Assembly (NCBI GenBank): GCA_009781475.1
Contig: WQYB01000005.1
Span: forward strand, 1-64,000
Source of the DNA: Treponema sp.
Lineage (GTDB): Bacteria; Spirochaetota; Spirochaetia; Treponematales; Breznakiellaceae
Length of the DNA: 64,000 nucleotides
Direction of reading: 5' to 3'
Below, in pieces: positions 13,001 to 18,139 of this stretch. Within the stretch, counting starts at the first letter, position 1, and the number at the start of each line of letters is the position of its first letter. The notes beneath the pieces were generated by a model, which worked only from the letters and a program-made list of their open reading frames with translations, was not told where the DNA came from and did no database searches. The position numbers were made by a program, and so were the translations under genes.

Positions 13001-15026
13001 CAGAAGTAGAAAGCGTAGTGTAAACAATATGTATATCTTCTAAATCATTTATAATACCTCCGCTATCACAAGGAAAATGATAACGATTTCCATCAATTCT
13101 GCCATTTCCATTACCAGTAAAATTGATTACATTTAAACAGATTTCACCATTAGCTCTTGTAGGTCCTGGTCCTGGATAAATTATTCCTGAACCACTTACC
13201 GCATTAAAAGTGTTTGCATTAACAAATATAGCTGAATTTATTCCATTACCATCACCTGGAGTTAAAAAGTGATTTCCTGTACTGGACACATTTATAGTTA
13301 CTGGAGCTGCAACTGTTACTGTATTGTTCGGAGCAGTTAATACTAATCTATTTGTATTTGTAATATTCCCATTAATATTAATATTTCCAGCTGATGAATT
13401 TAATGTTAATACATTTGAAGTTCCAATATTTACTCCACCTAATCCAATTGTTATGCCATTGTTTGCATTTACAGTAAGCCCAACATTACCGTTAACAGTA
13501 TTTGTTGTTACTATGCTTCCGTTAGTTGAGGTTAAGATACGAGTACCTGTCGTACCTAAATTAATAGCACCATTATAATTTTGATTACGTGTAGTGGTAA
13601 TATTATTATAAATATTAAACAATAATCCTGTTAAAGAAAGATCACGAACACCTGTAATACTACCAACTGTAATAATCCCAGCGACAGAATTAAGTGTTAG
13701 ATCATTAGCTCCCAAACTTGTAACATCACCTAATAATATACTCATAGCATTTATGCTGCTAGTTCCATCAAGTATTATAGGATATGCAGCATCAAAAGAG
13801 TTACCAATCAAGTTTATATTTGCATCAACTAACCTAATACCACCATCACCAGGTGAGAGATTAAGAAAACCAGTAGTCGTATAACCACCTCGTATTTCTA
13901 TAAAACCTGTTCCATTAATAATAAAATCAATACTTCTTGTATTTGCAGGATTAGAATCTCCAACATCAACAATATAAATATTGTAATTAAGATCAACACT
14001 ATATGATAATAATGTATCTAAATCTATTCTGCTAGAATCTATATAAGTATGATTCAATGGGATATCACTTGGCACAAAAGTGCCATAAACTAAATGACCA
14101 ATAATTGGTTCTACAACAATTGGTGTTGGCGTTCCATGAAAATGGTAACGATTTCCATTAATTTTATTTGGACTAATCAAATATTCAGCAACATTAAAAC
14201 AAACTTGTCCAGATGCTGCTGGAATAATTACTCCAGTACCGCCATATGCTCTAAATTGATTTGTATTTATATAAATAGATACATTACCAGTATGAATATT
14301 AGGAGGAGTATTACATTCACCTAGAGGACTATTTGCAACACCAATTGTATTTATATTTGCAGACCCATTTACTGTTACATTCCCACTTGAAGCATTTATA
14401 ATTAATCTATTAGAGTAAACATCTCCAGTAAATGTGATGTCTCTAGCAGAAGTGAGTGTTATATTACGATTTCCTGCAATAATTCTCCCAACTCTTAAAT
14501 CTTGACCCGGATTACTTTTTGTAATAGTTAAATTCGTACTCCAAAATTGAATTGGTGCGCCGTCCATGGTAAAATTATTACCACTATCAATTTGCGTTAC
14601 GCTGTCATTGATGATTAAATTAACCGAAGATAATTCAGCATTTGGAGTATTATTAGAATAAAAATCATTATTCAATTCTGTTGTGGTAGAAGCTAACAAG
14701 CCATCTGAAACTAACACAGGCGTATTTAAGAATAATCTATTAACAGTTATCGAATTATTATTAAGAAAAAGTTGAAAATGAACATTTATATAAAGAGAAT
14801 CTAAGGTAATTGGTTCATATACATTTAATGGCCATGATGCCACATTTATTAATGCAGTATCGCCAGCTCCATTTGGAAACCTACTTGCATTTTCTTCACC
14901 TGTTGTTATGTTCCTCCAATTGCTTGCAACAGTCCAACTCGAACCGCCTTTCCACTCAAATTCATCTCCCCACGCCACACTAACGAGAATAACAAAAAAA
15001 AGTAGGAAAACAGCAAACTTCTTCAT
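1062..15026 (-). CDS. giant exported beta-solenoid-like repeat protein (4654 aa)
   Basis: The product starts with a clear Sec signal peptide (MKKFAVFLLFFVILVSVAWG) and a W..G...W...NW segment like those at the start of many large surface proteins. Most of the chain is rich in Asn, Thr, Gly and Ile. Six diverged modules carry the series 'CLDL - YHLHN - RHIVY - YNIYIIDV - FIEFRG', with FIEFRG-like motifs near residues 373, 723, 1251, 1807, 2162 and 2678; several modules hold a Cys pair (C..STIYI / LCLDL). From about 2700 to 3400 shorter repeats follow (QTYNGNVTLG type, roughly 60 residues apart). The final ~950 residues are not repetitive, and the last ~75 (YHMARAGRVTINI...GMYFMRIV) resemble a FlgD-Ig/T9SS-type C-terminal domain. 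No autotransporter barrel is visible. SD: AGG 7 nt before ATG. Likely a surface or secreted adhesin-like filament; function unknown. Confidence 0.9.
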   Translation of the reverse strand: MKKFAVFLLFFVILVSVAWGDEFEWKGGSSWTVASNWRNITTGEENASRFPNGAGDTALINVASWPLNVYEPITLDSLYINVHFQLFLNNNSITVNRLFLNTPVLVSDGLLASTTTELNNDFYSNNTPNAELSSVNLIINDSVTQIDSGNNFTMDGAPIQFWSTNLTITKSNPGQDLRVGRIIAGNRNITLTSARDITFTGDVYSNRLIINASSGNVTVNGSANINTIGVANSPLGECNTPPNIHTGNVSIYINTNQFRAYGGTGVIIPAASGQVCFNVAEYLISPNKINGNRYHFHGTPTPIVVEPIIGHLVYGTFVPSDIPLNHTYIDSSRIDLDTLLSYSVDLNYNIYIVDVGDSNPANTRSIDFIINGTGFIEIRGGYTTTGFLNLSPGDGGIRLVDANINLIGNSFDAAYPIILDGTSSINAMSILLGDVTSLGANDLTLNSVAGIITVGSITGVRDLSLTGLLFNIYNNITTTRNQNYNGAINLGTTGTRILTSTNGSIVTTNTVNGNVGLTVNANNGITIGLGGVNIGTSNVLTLNSSAGNININGNITNTNRLVLTAPNNTVTVAAPVTINVSSTGNHFLTPGDGNGINSAIFVNANTFNAVSGSGIIYPGPGPTRANGEICLNVINFTGNGNGRIDGNRYHFPCDSGGIINDLEDIHIVYTTLSTSAIPGDIPADHIVISPSDPRKSFTASANYNIYIIDVASTDDLIFTTSGDGFIEFRGTNILSGAVTLATALTEYVEFNGTNTISGIVLNITTGNINLNGTLNRGSNAFNTSTPSIPLTLIGTSNTITTAANINLGTVTGVGNFILNGTAITLDGIVNINGAMTVNNSGLFTQNAAITANGGINFTGTVTLNGVTLSTVDNDISFGGIVTLGGTGTSILNSGTGNGNISFTSTANPAITGTGNLTLTAGTGNVGFSGQVGTNAATRVGNVIVNSTNNVTFGQSVFAESVEVNNNSASTINANINTSGNQTYTGAVTLGGAGTRTFTSSAGNVTFAGVVTGSDITVNAATGISMDAAPGNVINSINLNNNGTTGDINYNGNRGSANTLSVNINNTANAIDTGNIIINETGNVAVAAGNSITVNSGNTGVAGLGGSYLSEPCTTPSTIYINANNFSSADNNSINPGAGELCLDLTVQRYAADFTSLVSGNFHLHNEIVDRHIVFYSASQKTIAQLLDDHSDFASNPDIYRFVNVDLSVPTADNFNPALPISNYQTPDNMNLYFVDVGHTALALPILASNTAFVEFRGYNSFQVWFAAFETNGGGIRFYDTDFRVPTQGTNSLLNKVTFVGNNIDGSVTNVRITALAVQLGIDHFPLPSPPAIQLGSGSINVEGNNIDLTITATGGHWDIPAMDAINSSVTIFKTIPAGIRNLTINSTGRNPNLASTDHSYNINILGNLDVETVTINTLTNTEIANTLTNTGNIRQPNTGTGAIKAETVTINATGAITLDNPGNNIDTINITRPVGTGNGAIQFTNNKALEIEEINIQSGADRNVTINAVGAITQTGAIETTGTFTANVLATATSGGITLDNAANNVATVNLTNNTSGDIEFNNNTAALTATATNNATTGGNISITNTGNLTVGAGAQAIRTAVSGADINLTSTNGVITVTGGIGTALEQNSKVNLTAGTNIAIAGTINCYQLVIKAGNKTGNVNLTGLINVSSPGEEDLGGIICDEDSAIYIEANDFTVTAGGSVNNIGFGDLCLDLVIEYVHDAFDSVVTGNYHLHNPNDRHIVLSFTEPSASFHPDLNTPNYRWVNANEAFTNQAAPVNRHIYIIDVPINAWSSAANLTFTTTGQGYVEFRGTNNFTGDGLTINTDVSIRFNNGTLNRGSNQFWHSSTIPVTLVGTTNNTINATQIALPVITGTGNIELNASDPSPINIFINTSVGAAGSPIGNITVNGNIFFDDAEVFAVNYSQNTGTGTARDNQTYSGTFYIASGASFDIGIYDLSAVNFNIAGTLTAEAASMITVEGGTWTRTGTFNHGDGAVIFNSATVNGSNTFHNVICNGTVLFQNSFTQTINTLTLDGSVIRGVITEDPENYWTINIQPGNINLLNMPTIKDCYSTNELNLNLTSIVANDGGNNERVFIKLLVDRHIIYTTHVTNPDPSITPYVIINPTDPREIFSASAGYNIYIIDVDPSTDKNLTFITNSVDFIEFRGINSFTSTTNTTTLTTERVRLNDTIVDFGNNHFNANLLELLGVDNNITAGYITIGGITGSVYNNLALVARNHNLEESIIISGNVSNAAIDKLSLLHVVPANRGAIRLNGNIVVRDELILGDNANQVGAISQTGSINAANLLINSTGVNNTVTLTNPGNNIETLSITGAGATVQFTNSDEIEIIEISDVGANNVTIIASGAITQSGSIEINGTLILNSSDIITLNETGNSIRTLNITGAGGTVDFTNTGALTIAGINNVGSNDITIENTGIVNQNGAIVTTGILSVTATGGITLDRTDNNTANITFENNGSGNIIYVNSGSLIVGDVTNSNGEITLRSADNQNININGAVTGTIIILEAGAKNGDVIINTTGTLTSTGTGRTNLGGSSLNVACDISSTIYIGAKDFSISSANINPSGATHLCLDLDTVYTDHYFHGFVAGDRYHLHNVFNGNRDVVYYDGTIYTTTQIEDIYSALINPYFIDSNISNETTIFVNTNNSIFIHEVGDVPRSMTFEIRGTAITGQIHVIGDYEASELTLLPGSEGVFLNNANIELDGATSTFNVNQITLNGSDAVLGSTIEANSITIGTIIGVNNSLTLTSSAVTADAIDLTIADNLRNLIVDGNSTIRGSIETVGTIQSTTDAQVYNGAVTLGATVNLSAAAGSNIHFQNTVNGANALVVNSGNVIFDNIVGGNTRLTSININNGATGTTTINNNINTTGDQIYGANTGSGLISLIGNINFSTTSNAIVRFNGNVDSNGSLTVADAVPNTTTTIITGNIGTAGNQTYNGHVRIGGTVNLTANTGSTITLNRAGSTDTVESIDVTARALTITNANAVFNGNVGTVVGTGNPIASVNVTGGGSSDINADITTTTTQNYGGDVEFGGGLAGDTRILTTTNSTVTLGANLSNNITGNDRILLIDSNAVFNGVSDGIRTLTVNGTSGINGNITTSGAQTYNGNVTLGEDIILDATTAGNLISFHGNINNNYSLTVINANAMFGLAAGGNTVNVGSVSVSGESQINADITTTGTQTYTGNVLLGGAGTTRTLEGVTVTMGAITGNNLSLLVTGNAVFNGSTNTGMTTLEVTGTSEINGNITTSGNQTYTGNVTLGASVILNVTTAVPASWVYFNDEIEGDYLLTINSTNARFNGDVDIGSMVVNGISNVNANITTATTQDYNGDITLGGTTGTTRELTGTIINIGNIVGQAAYNLELNGTGSINISGDTENIGDLSFESPLITVGGKVGTDLIDRIGNITVTSNGTVAFNDEIYAVSFTQTGTGSTTFVGIQNYSGNYSFTGNVLTVEEVITVSGETNMNNTGAFTLIKNAYFEGDYITGASGELTGANPVEIYFGADVVLGNFTHHNDSEIIFYSVSGTTAAHDLSFFTPPSSNRELCNVLIKMGSTVTVINNNTVTQRNTRTLKMEAGSGSIDGARLILIDGSWQIGNGTGQAGFTGYNGNLLLGGTPVRADRETLGSRITATNLNLNNPTSFTLENSFWATLEVTVNANISAAPNLTLAGNTPQLVLYMNGIGAQTLTVNQPIGSFHVGENSQTTLASVGTVSFRGEVFILSTNASNSWLNAANNNIIMYAGLEGTRNLIEYNNNGSTTIKYTRWESPNVEINPNTLGFPDPTMVPYVFRQDPGGKVSFAKEIGETYTDIFFEIVGYTIWREFECLENGATIQFSRNPHHHVVMDRFIIEGAPGAANYITLTRLTEQQSTDTAPYPNTVPYEYRSTMGAPGGVGSITSLMLPANPRPGDLKTTGAVEMSKYWNINLIFDGVDPIGRFDYVNLYFSHSFNQRIIIPLDKDTIEFDPYYATGQSSYFNYDWVWFRVPRTILYSFTEDYSGDGRLDRIRVQANFKLNGDFTDFDVSVEGYEVLRTRPSPESRFDYFHNGFQMVHRFTGTGDFDEDSFYIYLVPKPEIDGGNTPRWNVIRNTTLADRQHPSILVGDPAVDRNIVPFDTIPPRISYTLTLPGHPQVYVRTSEPVVTGGFQYGSSPVTETRVETTNAYTYTWRFFPIDGSNHPPYTQTVISATLGYILNLPPAATLNVSTLSGLINMSNTSQIDGYFLIENMVDQGLRALDWKDLDNQYYTAPKYPLNWGYTKYAIVRGNSHLGISSDESNAETAGVPVLLSQVFLPPNRLLTPAMVAQLEDGDGEYITPQSFTEDYVIRRVTDVLVSVPPTSIDQDNYFAWPIWARYVSPLNTDPFADNDEWDWDWRDYITDTGILRDFDGSRFLEYEYLSQQRGIIQMQSRLNSSLSGSNFEIFWTTNVSAAFRNPAQPAERGRGTGGLWIPNILSLNGYRPRFYYAPIYNATPSAINQSPLTNVGTSLYNYDFPGAITSGNKIEFIYRLTPSSDLFVARLHIARGAAIPPNWYQLVRPFSFDIQDVRRQRGGVTMMNNVINSGNREVAYIRYHMARAGRVTINIHTMEGALVKSIRRNEMREAGEYTDGWDGTNNAGRPVARGMYFMRIVAPDIDEIRQIMVIR

Positions 15027-15307
15027 CAGTACCTGGTATACCCTCTAAATATTAATAACATAAAATTTAATCAGAAAAATATGCAATTATTATTGATACT
15101 ACATTGGCATGTGCGAAAAACACCGGCGGCGACATACGGTGTGGATCGGGATGCAGCCACGCCAAAGCGTGCGTTAACTGAAGCCACGACCGTCCGGAGC
15201 CGCAGGGGGTTTACGCTCATGCCACAGAATGAATTATAATAATTTTCATATATATTTATCGGCAGATCCCTCTCCCTTCTATATTGTAGCATACTATGGG
15301 AGAATTT
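14994..15307. repeat. duplicated leader of the giant gene, copy A
   Basis: This segment holds the first codons of the giant gene and about 280 bp upstream. It matches 16031-16350 in the same orientation, with point changes and small indels in the AT-rich parts and very few changes in a GC-rich core. The pair flanks the CdiA-CT-like ORF as direct repeats. Confidence 0.93.
15105..15224. repeat. GC-rich 120-nt structured element, copy A
   Basis: A GC-rich block in AT-rich surroundings, bounded by inverted ends (TGGCATGTGCG and CGCTCATGCCA). Inside is the small stem CACGC-CAAA-GCGTG. The copy at 16148-16267 has the same length and differs at only a couple of positions across the central ~88 nt. 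On the minus strand it lies in the leader of the giant gene. An 85-codon ORF runs through it (15071-15328), but I cannot tell whether it is translated. It could be a mobile repeat or a structured RNA. Confidence 0.75.
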
Positions 15308-15354
15308 GGCTACTATTTTGGTTGACATCGTAATGATTTGGAGTTATATTAAAG

Positions 15355-15948
15355 TTATCGGGGGCATTTCGGTATATCCGTTTTTCCCTGGATAGCCGCC
15401 GGGTCGCTTGACCCGGATTTTTTTTGTCTATAAACAGAGTTCGAAAGCTCTTCTTCTGTCCAATGATGAAATTCTCCTATTTGAGTAAAATAAGCAAAAA
15501 TTACTCCGCCATTAAATCCCTTACGATTAATAAACCCAGATAACTTTCGAGTAAATTCGTGGCGGGATATTTGTGAATCAATTTTCAAGAATATATATAA
15601 TGCTTTTGCTCTTGCTTCTTTGTAACGAACTTCAACTTGTCTTATACTCCCTGTAATTGTTTTAAATTCCATTACATGACCATCAACTACAGCATCCGGG
15701 TATTTTTTATGTTTTTCTCCAGGATTTGGGTTCTCTGGCAGTAAATAGACCGTACTTCCACAATCAACCAATATAAAAGCTTGCTTCAACTCTTTATCTA
15801 GTGTTTTTATTTGTTCTGCACTACGTGGCATCCTGCTTTTTGCAATGAAAATACCTGCATCAATAATATCCCATTTTTCATGAGGATACAAACTTTTTGC
15901 AGTTTGTAGTGCTCTTTCTGCATTACATTGCTTTTTTTTATTTATCAT
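15355..15948 (-). CDS. CdiA-CT-like (tRNase/BECR-type) toxin-domain protein
   Basis: The 197-residue product has in its middle a segment that fits the C-terminal nuclease domain of contact-dependent inhibition and phage MuF-type toxins: VYLLPE near residue 70, then YPDAVVDGHVMEFK, then a basic KEARAKA helix and IFLKID. In that family the DG..x(E/D)FK part forms part of the nuclease fold. No signal peptide, no clear SD and no recognisable immunity gene follow. It lies between two direct copies of the giant-gene leader. Upstream, in the same frame with one TGA between, is a relic of the giant protein's signal peptide, so this ORF may be what remains of an exported fusion. The family call is from memory of the motifs and is moderate; it could also be a restriction-endonuclease-like protein. 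Confidence 0.55.
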   Translation of the reverse strand: MINKKKQCNAERALQTAKSLYPHEKWDIIDAGIFIAKSRMPRSAEQIKTLDKELKQAFILVDCGSTVYLLPENPNPGEKHKKYPDAVVDGHVMEFKTITGSIRQVEVRYKEARAKALYIFLKIDSQISRHEFTRKLSGFINRKGFNGGVIFAYFTQIGEFHHWTEEELSNSVYRQKKSGSSDPAAIQGKTDIPKCPR

Positions 15949-15990
15949 GCGTATATTTGAATAAATTCTAGTAAATGGTTTAGTTAGAAT

Positions 15991-16062
15991 TCATATTTGA
16001 AATATAATAAAAAAATTAACACCTGAACATAAAAAAAGCAGAAAAACAGCAAACTTCTTCAT
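15991..16062 (-). pseudogene. relic 5' end of a second giant-protein gene
   Basis: ATG at 16060-16062 opens MKKFAVFLLFL, identical over ten residues to the signal peptide of the giant protein, and then runs into CSGVNFF and a TGA at 15991-15993. The same frame continues through about 14 codons into the start of the CdiA-CT-like ORF. It belongs to leader copy B. The simplest reading is a second giant gene that lost its body. Confidence 0.7.
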
Positions 16063-16350
16063 CAATACCCGATATACCCTCTAAATATCAATAATGTAAA
16101 ATGCAATTAAATCAGTAAAATATGCGAATTATTATTAATTACCACATTGGCATGAGCGGAAAACACCGGCGGCGACATACGGCGTGGATCGGGATGCAGC
16201 CACGCCAAAGCGTGCGTTAACTGAAGCCACGACCGTCCGGAGCCGCTGGGGGTTTATGTTCATGCCACGAAATCATTTATAATAATTTTCATATATAATC
16301 ATCGGCATTTTCCTCTCCCTTCTATATTGTAGCATATTATGGGAGAATTT
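16031..16350. repeat. duplicated leader of the giant gene, copy B
   Basis: Second copy of 14994-15307, same orientation. It ends 1 bp short of the hicA stop codon, which marks a sharp duplication or insertion border at 16350/16351. The AT-rich flanks have diverged more than the GC-rich core. Between this copy and the toxin-like ORF start (15949-16030) I see only the relic signal peptide and AT-rich DNA. Confidence 0.93.
16148..16267. repeat. GC-rich 120-nt structured element, copy B
   Basis: Same length as 15105-15224, with inverted ends TGGCATGAGCG / ...CATGCCA and the same internal CACGC-CAAA-GCGTG stem. The core is nearly unchanged while the surrounding sequence has drifted, which suggests selection or gene conversion on the core. 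Confidence 0.75.
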
Positions 16351-16351
16351 A

Positions 16352-16525
16352 CTATATGAAGGCTTTAATAATTCGTTTTGCAGTAGATTCTTTGATTTCA
16401 TTGTGTCTTGGAACAGCTTGTCCAATATTTGTTTCTTTTTTTACATACCAATCATGCTTAGCGCCATGTCGTTCAAGAACAGCACCAAGACTTGTAATTT
16501 TCTTGATTAAATCCAGCCTTTTCAT
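16352..16525 (-). CDS. hicA: HicA-family mRNA interferase toxin
   Basis: The 57-residue product begins MKRLDLIKKITSLGAVLERH and continues GAKHDWYVKKETNIGQAVPRHNEI, ending KESTAKRIIKAFI. This is the small dsRBD-like HicA fold: basic N-terminal helix, the G.KH motif with the catalytic-type His, and the PRHNEI strand before the last helix. HicA toxins cleave mRNA when not bound by HicB. Its ATG overlaps the hicB stop (ATGA, 4 bp), so the two are translationally coupled with the antitoxin first. The stop lies right at the edge of the duplicated leader. Length is usual for the family. Confidence 0.85.
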   Translation of the reverse strand: MKRLDLIKKITSLGAVLERHGAKHDWYVKKETNIGQAVPRHNEIKESTAKRIIKAFI

Positions 16526-16761
16526 GCAATTTTTAAATAACCATGACTGCGAATAAAAGAAAAATCATATGTTTTTATATCTTCATGCAGGGATCGAAGC
16601 ATTTCTTCAAATTCTGCAAAAGTTTCACCTTGTGTAGTGTAATCAGGATAATCATCCAAAAAACCTACATACCATCCGTCATCTTTCCAGTAAGTATAAC
16701 CTAATTCCATACATGATTTTACCATATTTCTTGATAAGCAACAAGTTCGGTTTAATTTCAA
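16522..16761 (-). CDS. hicB: HicB-family antitoxin
   Basis: The 79-residue protein contains YWKDDGWYVGFLDDYPDYTTQGETFAEFEEMLRSL, the partial RNase-H-like fold of HicB, which neutralises HicA. No separate DNA-binding domain is visible at the C-terminus, so autoregulation is uncertain. Three in-frame ATGs compete for the start. The first (16761) has AAGG 7 nt upstream; the second (16725) and third (16710) fit the usual HicB N-terminus better but lack an SD. Transcribed just before hicA, and divergent from the small gene at 16878. Confidence 0.8.
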   Translation of the reverse strand: MKLNRTCCLSRNMVKSCMELGYTYWKDDGWYVGFLDDYPDYTTQGETFAEFEEMLRSLHEDIKTYDFSFIRSHGYLKIA

Positions 16762-16820
16762 ACCTTAATCCGCACCGTTCTGTAGGAACGATATCAGAAG
16801 ACATTCCACCCAATTCCCCC

Positions 16821-16862
16821 TTGCCACAATCGTACGATTTTGCTATACAAATATCGTATGAT
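16821..16862 (+). promoter_or_regulatory. promoter with twin palindromic operators
   Basis: TTGCCA (16821-16826), a 17-nt spacer and TATACA (16844-16849) form a good sigma70-type promoter for the plus-strand genes. A perfect palindrome ATCGTACGAT (16829-16838) fills the spacer. A near copy, ATCGTATGAT (16853-16862), lies just after the -10, with centres 24 bp apart. A protein bound at both would block RNA polymerase. The regulator is not identified; the neighbouring HicB or the small product encoded at 16878 are candidates. Confidence 0.65.
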
Positions 16863-16877
16863 ATTAAGGAGATAAAA

Positions 16878-17072
16878 ATGATAGCAAAATTGTCAGATCC
16901 CGATCAAGATAAAATGTCAATTCTGGACAGTCTTGTCGGGATTATTAAAGGAAATACAATAAGCCTTGATGAAATAAAAAGAGAAAGATTAGCCAGGCAC
17001 GCTCCCTGGATCATGGATCCCAAGTATGATACTCCGCCGGATCAGGAAAGAGTATTAAGGAGTAAAACATGA
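16878..17072 (+). CDS. small antitoxin-like protein (64 aa), unrecognised
   Basis: ATG 7 nt after AAGGAG opens MIAKLSDPDQDKMSILDSLV and continues through ISLDEIKRERLARHAPW. The short helical C-terminal part resembles the toxin-binding end of RelB/VapB-like antitoxins, but no family is certain and no toxin lies next to it in the same operon. The stop overlaps the ATG of the epimerase by 4 bp, so both are translated from one mRNA. A longer in-frame ORF begins at 16713, but it would cover the promoter and hicB, so I prefer this start. Confidence 0.7.
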   Translation: MIAKLSDPDQDKMSILDSLVGIIKGNTISLDEIKRERLARHAPWIMDPKYDTPPDQERVLRSKT

Positions 17073-18106
17073 AAGTACTATTTATAGGCGGAACAGGAAC
17101 AATTTCCAGCGCGATCACAAGACGAGCGGCTCAATTGGGCTGGCAGCTTTTTTTGCTTAACCGCGGAAACCGCAAAGGCGAGTTTAAAGGAGCCGAATTT
17201 AAACATATTGAATGTGATATTTTCAGCGAAGAAACGCCTGCGATTAAAGAAAAACTGGAAAAAGCGATTGGCAAAGGAAACAAGTTCGATGTTGTCGCCG
17301 ATTTTATCGCTTTTGTGCCCGATCATGTAAAAAAAGATTTTGAAATTTTTAACGGACTTTGCAAACAGTATATTTTTATTTCATCGGCATCGGCGTACCA
17401 AAAGCCGCTTTCGTCTTACCTTATTACAGAAGGAACCCCTGTATCAAATCCGCTGTGGAAATATTCAAGGGATAAAATTGCCTGCGAAGAATATTTAATG
17501 CAAAAATACCGCGATTGCGGCTTTCCTATAACAATTGTCCGCCCAAGTCACACATATGACGAACGTAATGTCCCGCTTGGAGTACACGGCAAAAACGGAA
17601 GCTATCAAGTTTTAAAAAGAATGCTGGACGGCAAACCCGTCATCATTCACGGAGACGGCACTAGCCTTTGGACATTAACCCATAACAGCGATTTTGCACG
17701 CGCATTTGTGCGATTAATGGGAAACATTCATGCAATTGGTGAAACATTGCATATTACATCTGACGAAAGTGTAACATGGAACCAGATTTATCAAGTAATT
17801 GCAGATGCTTTAAATGTAGAGTTAAAAGCTGTGCATATATCAAGCAGTTTTCTTGAAAGCTGCTCACAGGGAAAATACGATTTTAAAGGCAGTCTTTTAG
17901 GCGATAAAGCCAATTCTGTAGCTTTTGATAATACCAAGTTAAAACGGCTCGCCCCGGACTTTTGTGCAAAAGTGCGTGTAGACGAAGGCATCAAAATGAC
18001 AGTAGCAAATGTACTTAATAACAAAGAATTGCAGCGTGAAGATGCCGAATTTGACCAATGGTGCGATAAAGTGATAGCCGCATTGCAGAGTGTAAAAATT
18101 CTGTAA
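17069..18106 (+). CDS. NAD-dependent epimerase/dehydratase (extended SDR family)
   Basis: The 345-residue protein has an N-terminal Rossmann motif (LFIGGTGTISSAI, residues 4-16), a GNRKGE loop after beta-2, and the Ser...YSRDK catalytic pair (SSASAY near 110, then YSRDKIACEE near 132). This is the extended short-chain dehydrogenase fold used by sugar-nucleotide epimerases and by chloroplast CSP41-like proteins. The substrate cannot be read from the sequence. It overlaps the small antitoxin-like gene by 4 bp and is followed by a hairpin at 18107-18130. Confidence 0.88.
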   Translation: MKVLFIGGTGTISSAITRRAAQLGWQLFLLNRGNRKGEFKGAEFKHIECDIFSEETPAIKEKLEKAIGKGNKFDVVADFIAFVPDHVKKDFEIFNGLCKQYIFISSASAYQKPLSSYLITEGTPVSNPLWKYSRDKIACEEYLMQKYRDCGFPITIVRPSHTYDERNVPLGVHGKNGSYQVLKRMLDGKPVIIHGDGTSLWTLTHNSDFARAFVRLMGNIHAIGETLHITSDESVTWNQIYQVIADALNVELKAVHISSSFLESCSQGKYDFKGSLLGDKANSVAFDNTKLKRLAPDFCAKVRVDEGIKMTVANVLNNKELQREDAEFDQWCDKVIAALQSVKIL

Positions 18107-18130
18107 GGGGACAGAGTGTACTCTATCCCC
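18107..18130. repeat. palindrome GGGGA-C-AGAGT-GT-ACTCT-A-TCCCC
   Basis: A 24-nt near-perfect palindrome lies straight after the epimerase stop and just before the end of the convergent membrane-protein gene. It can fold in transcripts of both strands but has no T-run. Palindromes of this form (ggggacag...) are typical REP-like repeats, so it may be a REP copy acting as a shared 3' stabiliser. Confidence 0.6.
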
Positions 18131-18139
18131 CACATACCA

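Noticed and set aside
15071-15328. 85-codon minus-strand ORF in leader copy A
   Set aside because: Lies wholly in the duplicated leader; copy B carries a related shorter frame with a different start region and an L to Q change. Could be translated, but evidence is too thin for a CDS call.
16356-16556. 66-codon plus-strand ORF
   Set aside because: Antisense of hicA and the hicB end; the minus-strand genes have clear family motifs.
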